From the NCBI GenBank assembly GCA_022702705.1, contig CM040439.1, forward strand, positions 26,688,345 to 26,752,344: a DNA stretch of 64,000 nucleotides, given 5' to 3'. Positions 12,201 to 23,424 of this stretch are shown here, in pieces (position 1 is the stretch's first letter; every line of letters begins with the position of its first letter). Under the pieces are notes generated by a model that saw nothing but the letters and a program-made list of their open reading frames with translations, did no database searches and was not told the origin of the DNA. The DNA is from Papilionanthe hookeriana x Papilionanthe teres. Its lineage: Eukaryota; Streptophyta; Magnoliopsida; Asparagales; Orchidaceae. A program made the translations under genes and the position numbers.

Positions 12201-14937
12201 GCTTCTTAAGCTCCATGATGTAATCTTACATATTCTGATCTTGTCATTTAAGGAATCGAGGCTACGTCTTCCGACTCTTCCATCATAATTCTTAGCAGAT
12301 CGATTATTTGAAGTAACTTTGAGAGAAACGTTGACACCGACAACGACTATGAGTGTTCCCTCAAATCAAAATGTGTTTGGTAATCTTTTGTAATGCAAAG
12401 AATACCACTTGAGAAGAATACTAATGAGACCAAATTAGGTCTCCAGCTAATTTAACCGAGCATTTAACTTCTCGCGTCAATTACTCCAACAAATGTTAGG
12501 AAGTTAATCTTGTCTCTACCTTAAAAGTTTAATGTCACATGCTAATATAAAGTTCAAGATCCTCCGCATCTTGCCTTCAAGAGATTCCACAAGTTCCCTA
12601 TGGTCATGGTATAAATATTTTTCTCTTTGCGTGATTTTTATTCCTATTTCTTGATCATATACAAGTTCTACACTAGAATATTACTTGCTTATCATCTTCA
12701 TCATCATAGGTATCTATTATTGAAAGAGTGTGACTTCATTCGCAAAGATGTTGGAAGTTTTTTGTTGGTTGGTTGACATTTTGGCTTCCCCTTGTCTTAT
12801 TGAGGCTTTCTCTAGGGACGAGAATTGCTGTCATCATCCTTTAGTACTTTTCGTCAACACTATCCACCATGGGTTTTCTTCAATCCATGCAATACAAAAA
12901 ACTTAATATAAAAGTCACTGTGCCAATTAAGTCATAAGGAGCAAGGTGCAATATGGATTCTATGCGGAGCAGAAAACTAAAAAACATTTTCTTTAATGGA
13001 GATAATGAAGCAAACATACAAGGAAGAAGAAATTTTTTCCTTGAATCCCCCTCTCTAGCTCTCCGATTTCATGTTTTCTTTTAAGTACTAAGACTCAAGG
13101 CGCAAGTAACCATCTCCTAAAGAAGAAGAAGACTCAACTAATTCTCACTTCACCCTATTACCATTCACTCCCCTTATAAATATGGGGAAGGTCGATTATA
13201 ACATGAACTAGATTTAATACGATAAGGCAGACAATCTCTAAAGTATATTTATTACACAAAATTATTACTTCAAAAATGAGAAAGCTATGAGGTATAATGC
13301 TCATTATCAATGCACAAAAGTAAATTGTTATTGCGAAATCATCATCATTATTATGTTGTTAAAAGTCTTCTTGAGTACGAATTTGGCTGATCTCTCATGT
13401 ATTTTGGAAGCCTTATAGAGAGCTCTAGACTTCAGGCCTCCTAAAGCTCTTTAGCTATACAGTCCTTGACTTCTCGACTCTTGGCATAAGGCTCTCAATA
13501 AATCATATGAGATCTCTTTTAAGCTTTCTTCTCAGCTTGGAGTCTTTTCAGCGGTAATGTTTCTAACTCGGGATACACTTGGAAACAGCATCAGTCTTCT
13601 TGGGACTTCCCTTTCAACTTCCATGTTAACTCAATGCTCTCTACATCACTGACTCATTTGATCTCATGATCAATAAGGACTAGGCTGTGCTTACCCAAAT
13701 GGTCGTAAAATGAAGAGAATTACCAAACATTTTATAATGGTTTTCCCCTAATTCATGTGTGTGGAAGTGATATATGAACCTTCCTTTTATAACAAGGTCA
13801 AAATAAAAAATAAAGCAAAATCATGCAAATGTGAGCAGAGCACCCAATAACTTACCAACCATTCCTTGTGACCCTGTAATCCCTCCTGATTGAGCCTCTT
13901 TACTGCGATAACCATCCCAGTCCCCGGCTTGGCCGGCGCAAATGTGTTCTCATCAATCCAACCCTTAAATACAGAACCAAATCCTCCTTCACCTAACACA
14001 CTGTCAGGCCGGAAATTCCTCGTTGCGGTTTTCAGTTCATTGAAAGTAAAGCTCTTAACATTGGATGATTGCAATATTTCCCCCTCACTCCTTGGCGTTG
14101 GAGGCACGGATGACATAGACACCTTACTGCTAGAACTACTTAAACCAGATTGATCTTTGGTGCTGTTCATCCCTACAAAACAAAGCATGAAACCTTCCAA
14201 TAAATTAAACTATCATGAAAAAAAGCAAAAGATAACATTAAATAAATAAATGCAAAAAATACAATACAATAAAATAAAGATGCCTGCTTTAGGAGGATAG
14301 ATAAACCTAACTGATCCCAGCATTAAATTGAACCAAGAATTGCATACTCCATGATAAAGTGAGGCCATATTACTATGCTTTTGAAGTAAATTTTCTTGTG
14401 GTAATAGAATTAAAATTTCATTCCAAATATTAGGAACATTCACTCCTTTCCGAAATCGGATAACTGCAATTTTCTACTTGGAACAGAACTAATAATCCCT
14501 GCATTGATTTCCTGCTTCTGGATTCCTTTACTTCCAATTCTCAAGCCACAAATTTAGCTATGCATCTACTACAAAATATCCACCACTTCTACCAAATAGA
14601 ACAACAAGAATGAAAATATAAAATGAAATTTCTCCTCCGGTTTTTCTACAGTGATCTAAAAATAGGAAGTAGAAAACAAGATCTTTTCAGCACGCCGATT
14701 CTTATCAGTAAATATTAACACTAATTCACAAGCCAAATTCCTTCTTACCAATTCATGAACAGCTATTTCTGAAAACACAGAATCAACATACAGCTTCAAA
14801 AATAAAAAAATCGAAGCTTCGGAGTTCATATTGAGCTACAAATGGACACGAAAGCTTCTTCAAATTCATGAATACTCACCTGAATTCGAGTACAGGGGGA
14901 CCTCCGCCTTGACTTGATCCCCCCAGCAATTCCCCAT
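6255..14937 (-). CDS. receptor-like cytoplasmic kinase, PBL/APK1/NAK (RLCK-VII) type
   Basis: Six coding exons: 14937-14880, 14172-13856, 7963-7828, 7722-7580, 7098-6975 and 6712-6255 (complement), all with GT/AG borders. They join in frame to 411 residues. The product is a cytosolic Ser/Thr kinase anchored at the plasma membrane; this group relays signals from pattern and hormone receptors. The N terminus 'MGNCWGDQVKAEVPLYSN' has Gly2 for myristoylation and Cys4 for palmitoylation. The kinase domain shows the Gly loop GEGGFG (80-85), ATP Lys111 in 'VIAVKRL', Glu127, the catalytic 'YRDFK' with Asp208, DFG at 226-228, and 'GTYGYAAPEY' (247-256). The C-terminal tail ends 'YPRPLASPIYS', close to APK1A/PBL9 as I recall it. 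All key residues are intact. Intron 2 (7964-13855) is swollen by repeats. Which PBL number it corresponds to is uncertain. Confidence 0.93.
8700..9120. repeat. possible RTE-type LINE remnant in kinase intron 2
   Basis: The stretch 'ttaggttgtcccaactatttggagcaagttat' near 8746, followed by T/C-rich text with 'ttaacatgaaagcttttcaa...' and 'catcttaggattctcatttc', resembles the reverse complement of the 3' part of plant RTE LINEs. No convincing protein frame survives. The call rests on remembered repeat consensus and is weak. Confidence 0.35.
9290..9950. repeat. dispersed LTR-like repeat with GGTCAGC-type minisatellite, copy 1
   Basis: It shares ordered words with 39940-40530: 'aaaattcacg.c..tagag/aat', 'ttttta.rtagaaaa.tcagaaaggga' and 'cctag.c..a', followed by a degenerate G-rich repeat ('ggtggcaag', 'gacggcggcg', 'ggtcgtggcagccagcggt', 'ggtggtcagcagct') at about 9640-9840. 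It then reads into 'ttctcctccctcctcaagcaaag', matching 'agctctcctcccccgtcataag' at 40490. It sits inside the large kinase intron. No coding capacity is seen. Confidence 0.5.
10400..13300. repeat. direct-repeat-bounded segment in kinase intron 2, possible LTR element
   Basis: A block at about 10420-10620 and one at about 12930-13080 share 'tgcaatatggat..tatg.g.agca.gaaaactaaa' and 'ttccttg.atccccctctctagctct...gattccatgtt' in the same orientation about 2.5 kb apart. This fits LTRs of an old insertion. The 2-kb interior has no long open frame, and no clear gag, integrase or reverse transcriptase motif was found on either strand. The element would be non-autonomous or badly decayed. Ends and target duplication were not resolved. 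Confidence 0.4.
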
Positions 14938-15400
14938 TAAGAGAGATCAACTCTTCTCCTCCTATCCCTCCCCCAGTGCCTTCAACCCGATCCACCAAAG
15001 GTATGCTTCAGTTCAATCTCTACAATATCGTTAAAAGAGAGAGAAAGCCAAGTCCCCGTCAGATCCTGAACAAAAATCACGGAATCAGACCACAAAAAAC
15101 ACTTCCTTTACTCGCAGAGCGCAGCCGCCAATCAAGAAAACTTCCCAATTGAACGACCCTAAACTTCAAAAAGCTTCCTTTACCTCCAAACACTTCCCCT
15201 TCTCTCGATTTACAGACGAGTTATCTCTGCAAAGGAATAGCAGAGAGCTATCAAAGCCTCCCTTGGCGGCGTTCTAGAGAGAGAGAGAGAGAGAGAGTTT
15301 TATCTGCTCTTGTTTTCTCTGCTGGACGTACGGGCGGTTTGACCTTTGAAACTGCGAATTCAAGAGAGAGAAAGAGAGAGCTCAATCTTCCGGAAAATGA
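14938..15400 (-). promoter_or_regulatory. kinase 5' leader and promoter region with GA/CT tract
   Basis: On the minus strand, upstream of the start codon at 14937-14935, the leader is pyrimidine-rich and contains a (CT)n tract (seen as GA on the plus strand, 15277-15297, and again near 15362-15380). Such tracts are common in plant 5' leaders and core promoters. The transcription start cannot be placed. Confidence 0.4.
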
Positions 15401-15826
15401 GATGATAATTTGATGATTAATTATTTTTTTATTTCCAATATAAATTTTATTTTTATTTCCAATATAAATATCAAATTGTTGGCTTAAGATATGTAAATAC
15501 ATAAGAACTACACGGTATGTATGTAAATTTTCCAAATAAATATAATTTAATGTAATTATATAATATAACTAAAAATATTTGTCCGACAGCATAATTATAT
15601 TTATTTTTTGAAATAAATAATATATACAATAATTTATTTGTATTTGTACACCTAAAATGACTATAGGCAGAGTACAAGTCATATTGGCCCATCCAAAGAT
15701 GTCAATATGAGGAGAGTCCATTACATTGAACCCTCTGGAAACGAGCACCGTAAGTCATGGGGACAATTAGCTTACTTGGCCACAAAGATTGACACAGTTG
15801 ATTCAATCAAAGCGAGGCCACGGTAC

Positions 15827-15944
15827 GAAAAATTATTACGTCTGATTAATCAATCGTATATCGAATAACAGCGATAATTATATCACCTCACCATACATTT
15901 AGTGCGAACTACATGTGAAGATATCAGACGTAATAATTTCTCCC
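15827..15944. mobile_element. small MITE with 'AAATTATTACGTCTGAT' inverted ends
   Basis: The left end reads GAAAAATTATTACGTCTGAT and the right end, reverse-complemented, reads GGGAGAAATTATTACGTCTG. This gives a 118-bp element with terminal inverted repeats of about 20 bases. The same tip (GGGAAAATTATTACGT) starts the much larger foldback element at 4919, so the two probably share an end-recognition system. No clear target duplication was found. Confidence 0.65.
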
Positions 15945-15986
15945 AGGATAGCAATGCTTAAAACTCAAGCACAATAAATGAACTTA

Positions 15987-16213
15987 GAGTTCGTTTGGGG
16001 CGCTGGTGCCGCGCCGCACTGCAGTTTTGTTTGTTTGAATAAATTATGTTCTGATAGTTTTTTTAAAAAAATTGTCATTGAAATCTGTGTTTTCTCGCCG
16101 GTCATGACTAGGTGCGGTAGTAGTTAGAAAAGAAATGCAGTTGTAACCGTAGCTTTTTGAACATCATATTATTTTTCAATATCTTCACAGCTACTTTTTA
16201 ATAAGCTTGCAAC
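15987..16213 (-). mobile_element. Tourist-like MITE family 1, copy E
   Basis: It begins GAGTTCGTTTGGGGC and matches the reverse complement of the copies at 22747 and 48302 along its length: 'ctgcagttttgtttgtttga', '..tgtgttttctc', 'tttttgaacatcat', 'aataagctt'. The family is defined at 47854-48120. The right tip is degraded. Confidence 0.6.
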
Positions 16214-18600
16214 TTTCTCTATATTTTAACTAAAAAAAATGAAATATACTTTTCATTTCAAGTATATATGTTTGATATAATTACATAGAAATTGAGGGGT
16301 ATATTTGTAAATCTTCCATATATATATATTGGGTCTAGTAGTTTGGCCTAACTAGCTAGTTGGTGGGTAGTTGAACAATTAATTAATTTCTTCTGCGCCT
16401 TTCTAAAAAGTCACGTACAAGAAAATGTAAAAAAAGAAAAGAATTAGTTTTAGGTTAATACGTTCACGTGCTGATTCGGTACGCGACCTATAAATCACAA
16501 ATTTACAAATGTCATTTTGCAATTTTGTTTTTGTAATTTTGATTTAGCATTTTGTGTAAAAGTTAAATATAACGTTTGAGGGACGCTGTTGAATTTTATA
16601 TATTATTATTATTTTTTTTAAATTGGATAGAAGCATCTAGAAGGAATTGAGATTATACAATTATTATTTATCCTGATAATTTTATTTATTATTACATTTG
16701 ATACTTGTTTTGATGTATAATGTTATATAATATTTTTTTTATTTTACGTCATGTCATATAGTTTTATGTCATGTCATACAGTTTTATGTTATGTCATTTT
16801 ATATATAGTTAAGCTCGTCAGTTTGATCGTTTCAGTTATCCATCAGTTTGACAGTTCAATCATCTGACAAATTGACAATTCAACAATTCGGCGGTTAACT
16901 AGTTCATTAGCAGCGAAATGACAATTCAATTATTCTTTTTAGATATGCCGTCTTGATTACATACATATGACGTCTTGTTTATACACAAACAATTGTATTT
17001 TATAATATGAAAATCAGGACATTTTGAATTTAAAATCTTATCACTCATATTTTCATTTATGTTTATTGTCAAATTGAATGTCTTGATAAAACAAACTCAA
17101 CTAACCCAAAATTATTCAATCCAAGCACAAATGAGCGCAATTAATTGTAGCATTTAAAGTGCGGCTAAAAAAATTTATGATATTAATCAAACAGACATGA
17201 TTATTCAATTGTGAATCTATTAAGGCACTTCAATTTTAAATAAATAGTGAATGGCCAAATTAAGATGAGCAGTCTCAATGAGTGTCTTGAAACTATGGTG
17301 AAAATGTGTCAGCTCTCACCATTGCCCGACAACCATCTTTGGAACATCATTGTTTGAGTCATTGACTGCCATCTCACCACCGCAGTTGTTTCTTTGTTAT
17401 CTCTTGAACATCTTTATTTAATTGCCATCTCTCAAATTATGAAGCTCTAAGATCATATTATGACAACTATAACTGACATAATCTCCCATCGCTCACCTTT
17501 AGAAAGTTAATCTCCGCTTGAATTACTCTCCTTGATTTCAAGAAAGCTATGTTTTGATAACTTATGCTTCATAACTTTAATGAAAACATCCAAAAGATCA
17601 TTTGCTCTATGGTGAATCCACTCCAATTTGGAGAACTCAAAATCGAACCTAAATTATACGTGATTGAAGCTAAAACAATTTAGAACCCTATTTGGGCGAC
17701 CACATATTCATAAATATGAGTTCTTACTCCTGAATTACACCTCTACGAAAGACTAGAGCACTGTCACTTGATTATCGTAACATGATTGCCATAATCACCC
17801 TACTCAACTGTTAATTCTTTGTTAGACATTATGACTTAAACATCTCTGCATTTCATTGTCGTGAATAATTTAGGATGCAACACGCAATAATCCCATGCAT
17901 ATACGTATATAATGAGAGAATATTACGTATATAATTCAGATGCATCTAGAATTCATATAACATATGTAAAATATTATTATACACAAAATTTGAATAATTT
18001 TTTAATTATAAGAGATGATTTTCAACCGTTTGCATTGAAATAAAATAAAATTTTTGACTTCTTTGGTACAAGTAATCATATGATGTTCTAGATTTTCAAC
18101 GTAGTCATTTCAACAATATAATTTTCAATGTGCGTGTCATTGTCTACTTGTCACTGTTAATTGGCCTAATGATGTCTTTAAGTGCGCACTAATTATCGTG
18201 ATTGTCAATTTTGTTTTGGCATAATTTTGTTTTGGCATAATTTTGTATTTATATTTCATAATCATCTTAATTATTTTTATATGGAATGTGTTGGCGTAAG
18301 GTTTTGACTTGAGATGGGAGATGGGTCATATATATATATGTATGTGAAGCAGATTGGATCAAATTGAGCTGCTTGTATATAGCCTTGCTCAGTGTGGTAT
18401 ATGGGCTGCAGAAGAAACTTCAATATAATATATTGTATGCACGGGTGAATTTTCGCTTTAGTTTTTTTACTGAATCGAGCACATATGTCGAAGTGGTTGA
18501 GCAGACACATCTATTGAAGTGGATGAACTAAGCTCGCCTGCCGATCTGATCGTTTTAATCTTCCTTAATAAGACGGTTAAGCGCATCTATGCAAGTGTAA
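16214..18600. other. AT-rich intergenic region with short tandem repeats
   Basis: No gene is seen. At 16747-16800 a roughly 22-base unit 'gtcatgtcatayagttttat' is repeated about three times, followed to about 16920 by degenerate 'cagtttgacagttcaatcatctgacaa' repeats. Parts of 17270-17860 look like decayed repeat DNA. Nothing in it can be assigned. Confidence 0.5.
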
Positions 18601-19859
18601 CTAGCATCATGACTACAAAGAAATGTTCATGACTAAAAAAAAAATTCACTATCCCTTGTTAAAGATGTTGCCCGATACCTGGGACTTGTTACTTTCACCC
18701 ATGCATCAGAGATGACCACTGTATCAATAGTACCTGAGATCAGCCGGTAATACCTGACATCCACATTACCGTCTTCTATATAGACAACGAAGAAAGATGA
18801 CATAGAGTACAAGATGTAATACTTCAATTATTTTATTAAATTTCTCTCTCGTGTATAAAACAAAAAAGAAAATAAGAGTGAGGAGGCTTCTTCCCTTTTC
18901 TCTCTAGATCCACCATTTGTTTCTCTCCCCCATCCGGAGATTGATTTCAGTCCCGATTATCTTTCTAATCCTATAACTCAAGGAACCGCTGAGGAGCTGC
19001 CTCCATTTTAATTATCAGAAATTGAAATTCAATGCATTTCCTAAAGTTCATTCAAAGGACTCTAATTAACAATCATTTCATATTCTCACGACCAAGTGTA
19101 TCAATAGAAGTTAGGTGGAATTTAAGCTTAAAGTTTGTCCCTAAATGATAAGACTTGATAAACGTGTGTTAATTATATGTGCAAGAGATACCTTCACATA
19201 TAATAAATTATGAACTTACCATCTAAAATGAGATGTTCATGAAAAGTCTTAATTAAAGATGATTAGTCATGTTCTCGTGTTTATAATAAAAAAAGGTTTA
19301 ATAAAAAAAAGGCTTCACGTGCCAATGACTCTGTTACCCATGCGGGATCGTGAGAGACGTACTCTCTGCCCCATGACTTAAGGAGCTTCGAAAACATCAG
19401 AGCACTCCATTTGCGAAAAGACAACCATTTGATAGCCCATGCTAGTTGTCGCCTCTAATGAAAGTAAAACTCTTGTAGAACAAGAGTATTCTTGGGCAAC
19501 CCTCGAGATGTAATCAATCAAGTGAGATACATTCCCTTAGGAGCACTTTTGACCCCATAACAAATGAATACACCTAAATCTCTGGTCGTGGGTAGTCTAC
19601 GTAGGTATTCTTTTGCGGATATCAGTCCAATGTGCTTCCGTCCAATCTTATTTGGGCGAACATAATTGATCTATCCTTACAAGGTTTATCACTTATCGGC
19701 TCTCCAAGTTATTTCTCTTGTTTATCTTCTTCGTTGTATGTCATTATTTTATGGTTTCTCTCTTCTACTAATCATTCATATGATTCAGAAGAGATACTTA
19801 TTCAGAAAAAAAAGTATACAACTATGGACAAGCTGAAGACTCCTTTAAAAATAAAAATA
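18601..19859. other. intergenic region, nothing assignable
   Basis: Mixed AT-rich sequence with a pyrimidine-rich patch near 18895-18935. The open frames here are short and not gene-like. It may include repeat remnants that I could not classify. Confidence 0.4.
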
Positions 19860-20255
19860 GAAATAAACGAAAACAACCAGATCATCAAATAGTTAACAGT
19901 TAATGTGGCCAAACCATCTAAGACGACTCTATCTAATTTTGTCCACCATAGGAGCTTCACTAACACTTTGACATATATATCCATTTCACATTTTATCTCT
20001 AAGTGTAAAACCACTCATTCACCTAAGCATTTTCATATCGAAAACACTTAGCTTAATTTTATGCTCCTCTTTTAAAAGCAAACATTTCGTGTCTTAGAAC
20101 ATTACAGGTCTCACGACGATCTTATAAAATTTTCCTTTCATTTTAAGCGGTACTTTTTTTCTCACACAATAGACTCGAAGCACTCCTCCACTTCCACCAA
20201 CCAAATTGAATTGTACTAATAACACCCCCTTATACATCACCATCACCTTAAAACC
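19860..20255 (-). pseudogene. RTE-type LINE remnant, C-terminal part of reverse transcriptase protein
   Basis: On the minus strand, broken by several stops, the reading frame gives 'WWKWRSASSLLCEKKVPLK', 'KGKFYKIVVRPVMF' and, after about 30 residues, 'MKMLR*MSGFTLRDKM' then 'RLRWFGH'. These blocks occur in the same order at the end of plant RTE-clade LINE proteins. At least four stops lie in 130 codons, so it is long dead. Its 3' end is not intact. A second fragment of the same class lies at 24315-24523. Confidence 0.75.
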
Positions 20256-21430
20256 TGGACTCGAGTAATCTAAGGCGTTGGCATATTAGATATATCCACA
20301 AAAAAATATGTAAACAACAAAAAAACATAAACTATGGTACATCCTCATGTAATATTCTCTACTTTTAAGCCGTCGATTATAGTGTTTTTTTTTTTTTGTT
20401 GTGACCGCATGCAATATTCTCTCCCACAAGAGAGTGTGTATCAAGGAAACTAGTGATAGGACTTGCACTATCCCGATAGAAGATGTCCTCTCTAGTTTTT
20501 AAAAGTAGAGGCACTTACATAAATACCACAAAATCATATATATTTATATGTTTAACACCCAAACTCTACTTTTACATTTATACTGCTTAAATATTTCATA
20601 TCACATAAAAAATACTAGCATTTCCACTTTCAAAATTTTAGGTTTTATACATGTAAATACAAAAGAATTAAGTGATGTGTTGTAAATTAATAGAATTAAG
20701 TCTATTTAATCTATGAAGTTATATTAAACATAAAAAACATGACATGATACAATAAGACATCACAATAATCTCACCTACTGCATCTTCTATTATTAATGTC
20801 TAGTATACATTGCTTAACATCACATAAATAAATCATAACATGTACTCTTACAACTTACATTCTCATTAGCCTTCAAATTATTTTAAATTATTTATATAAA
20901 TAGTAAAATCTCAAAAAGGAAATTTACTCGACTTGTAACATCTATTCAAATCAAAAAAATTTTGATTATTGTATCACACCACAATAATAAGGTAGAGGAC
21001 TCAGAGGTTAACGGGCTGATGAACTAGGGGTAGGCGTTAATACCTTGGTTAGGGCGCTAATTTTTTAAAATTAGTGATGATTTTGAGAAATTATTCGTAG
21101 CGGATGCCGGACGCATCTTGCATCCGGCGTCCATTCAGAACTTTTTTTTTGAAAAAAAAGAAAAAAAAAAGTTGGGACCCACTCCAATACACTTTTTGGT
21201 ATGGATGAGTTTTAATTGGTTCACCGTACACAAATTTATGTGAGGTGAACGCACACAGTAATTTTTTTGAGTTTTGAGCATCGAGCACTCTATTGGATGT
21301 GACGATGATGAGCAATAAAGTTGATGATTATGGAGATTTTGGTTTGAATTTGGTGGGTGGAAGAGAAGTTGTCGGTTGGTGAGTTCATTGTTATAGGAGG
21401 ATTTGTTGCATGTAATTGATTGTTGCACAT
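20256..21430. other. intergenic region; partial MITE-like end near 21085
   Basis: AT-rich with no gene. Near 21083-21140 'gagaaattattcg' is followed by a GC-rich imperfect palindrome 'gatgccggacgc...gcatccggcgtcc'. It resembles one arm of the foldback family seen at 4919-5313 and may be a remnant. Confidence 0.35.
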
Positions 21431-21868
21431 TGTCTTGTGGGAGACAATGACTCTTACGTAAGATGAGATGATGTCGCCTCTTAAAAAGCTTCCAAGACCA
21501 TATCACTTATAATGATACTCTTCCACAGTCACTGTTGAAATCTAGGATCACAGGGAAGGTTGATGTTGACAATAATAAGCACTAGGTTGACATCGAGATG
21601 TGTTACCATATATATATCATCGTCTTGTGGGAGATAATAACTCTTATGTAAGATGAGATGATGTCGCCTCTTAAAAAGCTTCCAAGACCATATCACTTAT
21701 AATGATACTCTTCCTCAGTCATTGCTGAAATCAAGGATCACAGAGAAGATTGATGTTGACAATAATAAGCACTAGGCTGACATCGAGATGTGTTACCATA
21801 TATATATCATCGTCTTGTGAGAGACAAAAACTCTTATGTAAGATGAGATGATGTTGCCTCTTAAAAGC
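21431..21868. repeat. 190-bp tandem repeat, about 2.3 copies
   Basis: The unit starting 'tgtcttgtgggagacaatga' at 21431 recurs at 21621 and, truncated, at 21811, each exactly 190 bases apart. Copies 1 and 2 differ at only a handful of positions and both include 'gatgagatgatgtcgcctcttaaaaagcttccaag'-like text and a short (TA) stretch. The third copy stops after about 57 bases. The close match between copies suggests a recent duplication. No coding function is evident. Confidence 0.85.
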
Positions 21869-22746
21869 TTACGAGATTTATTTTTTTTAAGGTGGTGTCG
21901 TACGACTATCATGCTGACATGTGCAATGTGGTAGCTTGAATACCCGTAAAATTTAAGCACATACCATGATGTTACTTTAACGGTGAATTTTAATGTTAAG
22001 GGAGATAATATGACATGACATTCACATACAAATGATAGAGTAAAGAAAGCAACAATTCAAGCAAGATGAGATGCTAACTCTGTGATGCTAAAATGACATG
22101 AGGCGAAATGACAGGCGGTGAGATGATCGGGGACATGTTAAGATGGTGGGTAGAAAATGATTGCCAAACAAACAACGATCTAAAATATATTTACTTAATT
22201 AATTTGGTCCTCCAATTAATTCATGAAATTTAAAAAGATAGGCTTTGGGCGTAAAAAAACTAGATGTTATCATTAAATTTTTTTTTTTTAAATACAGCAA
22301 AATACAAATCAACATAATTACTATTGATTTATCCTTTAAAAAAGAGTGTCAAAAAACTTTAAGAGATTTTATTGAAGTCTAGTTATACATCATGGATTCA
22401 AATACAACTATCAATATATATAATATTAGAAGATACCAGAAAGAATATTTATAACAGCTTAAAAGTATCATGTTCATGTCTTCATGATTTGCAAAATGCA
22501 AAAACTGTTAAGTTCAGTTTCTACACGTTACAGTCGCCGACGACGGTTCGGTCATGCAAAATGCATGATGATGCGAACAAATCATCGCCGTTATCCAAAC
22601 ATGTGATTCATCAACCGTAATAATTGCAGGCTTCATTTGAAACAGTGATGAAGCTCTGTTCCCTTGCAGTGAAACCCAATGTGTGAAAAAACTACCGTTC
22701 GGACTTTTAAAGAGGATTCACTGTACCACGACAAAAAATGTATTTA
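21869..22746. other. intergenic region, nothing assignable
   Basis: AT-rich with short open frames only. The frame at 22372-22620 has no recognisable domain. Confidence 0.4.
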
Positions 22747-23005
22747 GAGTCTGTTTTGAGGCAATTGAAGCTTATTAAAAAATAGATGTGAAGCTGCTTA
22801 AAAGTAATTTGATGTTCAAAAAACTGAGGTAACAATTAATTTTTTTTTTTTTTGAAAATGTTAGACTGCAGCTAGAAAACTGCCACTGGCATCTAGTAGG
22901 ATATAATGGGAAAACACATATTTCAACTGCAATTTTTTTTTTAAAAAATTGTCAAATTATATTTTATCAAACAGACAAAACTTCAGTGCGGCGTGTGGGA
23001 CCCAA
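22747..23005 (+). mobile_element. Tourist-like MITE family 1, copy A
   Basis: It begins GAGTCTGTTTTGAGGC and carries the family's internal order: 'aagcttattaaaaa', 'tgatgttcaaaaaactg', 'actgcagctagaaaactgcca', 'aaaacacat', 'caaacagacaaaact', 'gtgcggcg'. It ends close to the RPA1 promoter, about 420 bases before the start codon, so it could contribute upstream sequence to that gene. Confidence 0.65.
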
Positions 23006-23146
23006 GGAAGCATTAGTGGGTTGTGCGGGTCAATCGGGCGTGCCAAGCACCGCTCATTTCCCAAATAAACTCGAAATTCTCAACCCGCGTCTACTGTGAG
23101 CCATTTCCCTCTAAAGGCTTAAAAAAATGGCGGTTCCTCTCACTTC

Positions 23147-23156
23147 CTAGGGTTTT
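23147..23156 (-). promoter_or_regulatory. telo-box-like element upstream of RPA1
   Basis: The minus strand reads AAACCCTA (23148-23155), a telo box. These are frequent near the transcription start of plant replication and translation genes, which suits RPA1 about 270 bases downstream. The nearby 'aatcgcgcc' (about 23160-23168) resembles, but does not match, an E2F site. Confidence 0.45.
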
Positions 23157-23288
23157 AAACAATCGCGCCTCTGTGCTTCTCACCTCATCTTCCTCACCTC
23201 TCCTCGATCGGCAGCAGTAGCCGCAAGTTTGATTAGATCAGGATATCTGGAACTCTCCGAAATCCTCCTCCATCGTTCCATCCTTTAG

Positions 23289-23416
23289 GTTATATTTGTA
23301 CAGAGCGGTTTTAACGTATCCAGATCATGACACCAGTCTTTCTTTTCTTCTATTTACTTGTTCTCCATTTTGTTTGAATTTTTGATTCCGTCTCGTTTTG
23401 TTATTTTGCGAGGCAG
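23289..23416 (+). other. possible 5' UTR intron of RPA1
   Basis: 'CCTTTAG|GTTATA' at 23288/23289 and 'GCGAGGCAG|GGCAAAG' at 23416/23417 could be donor and acceptor of a leader intron ending eight bases before the ATG. The interval is T-rich, as plant introns are. Not proven by anything else in the sequence. Confidence 0.4.
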
Positions 23417-23424
23417 GGCAAAGA

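Noticed and set aside
21431..21868. CRISPR-like array
   Set aside because: Whole 190-bp units repeat without distinct spacers, and this is plant nuclear DNA.
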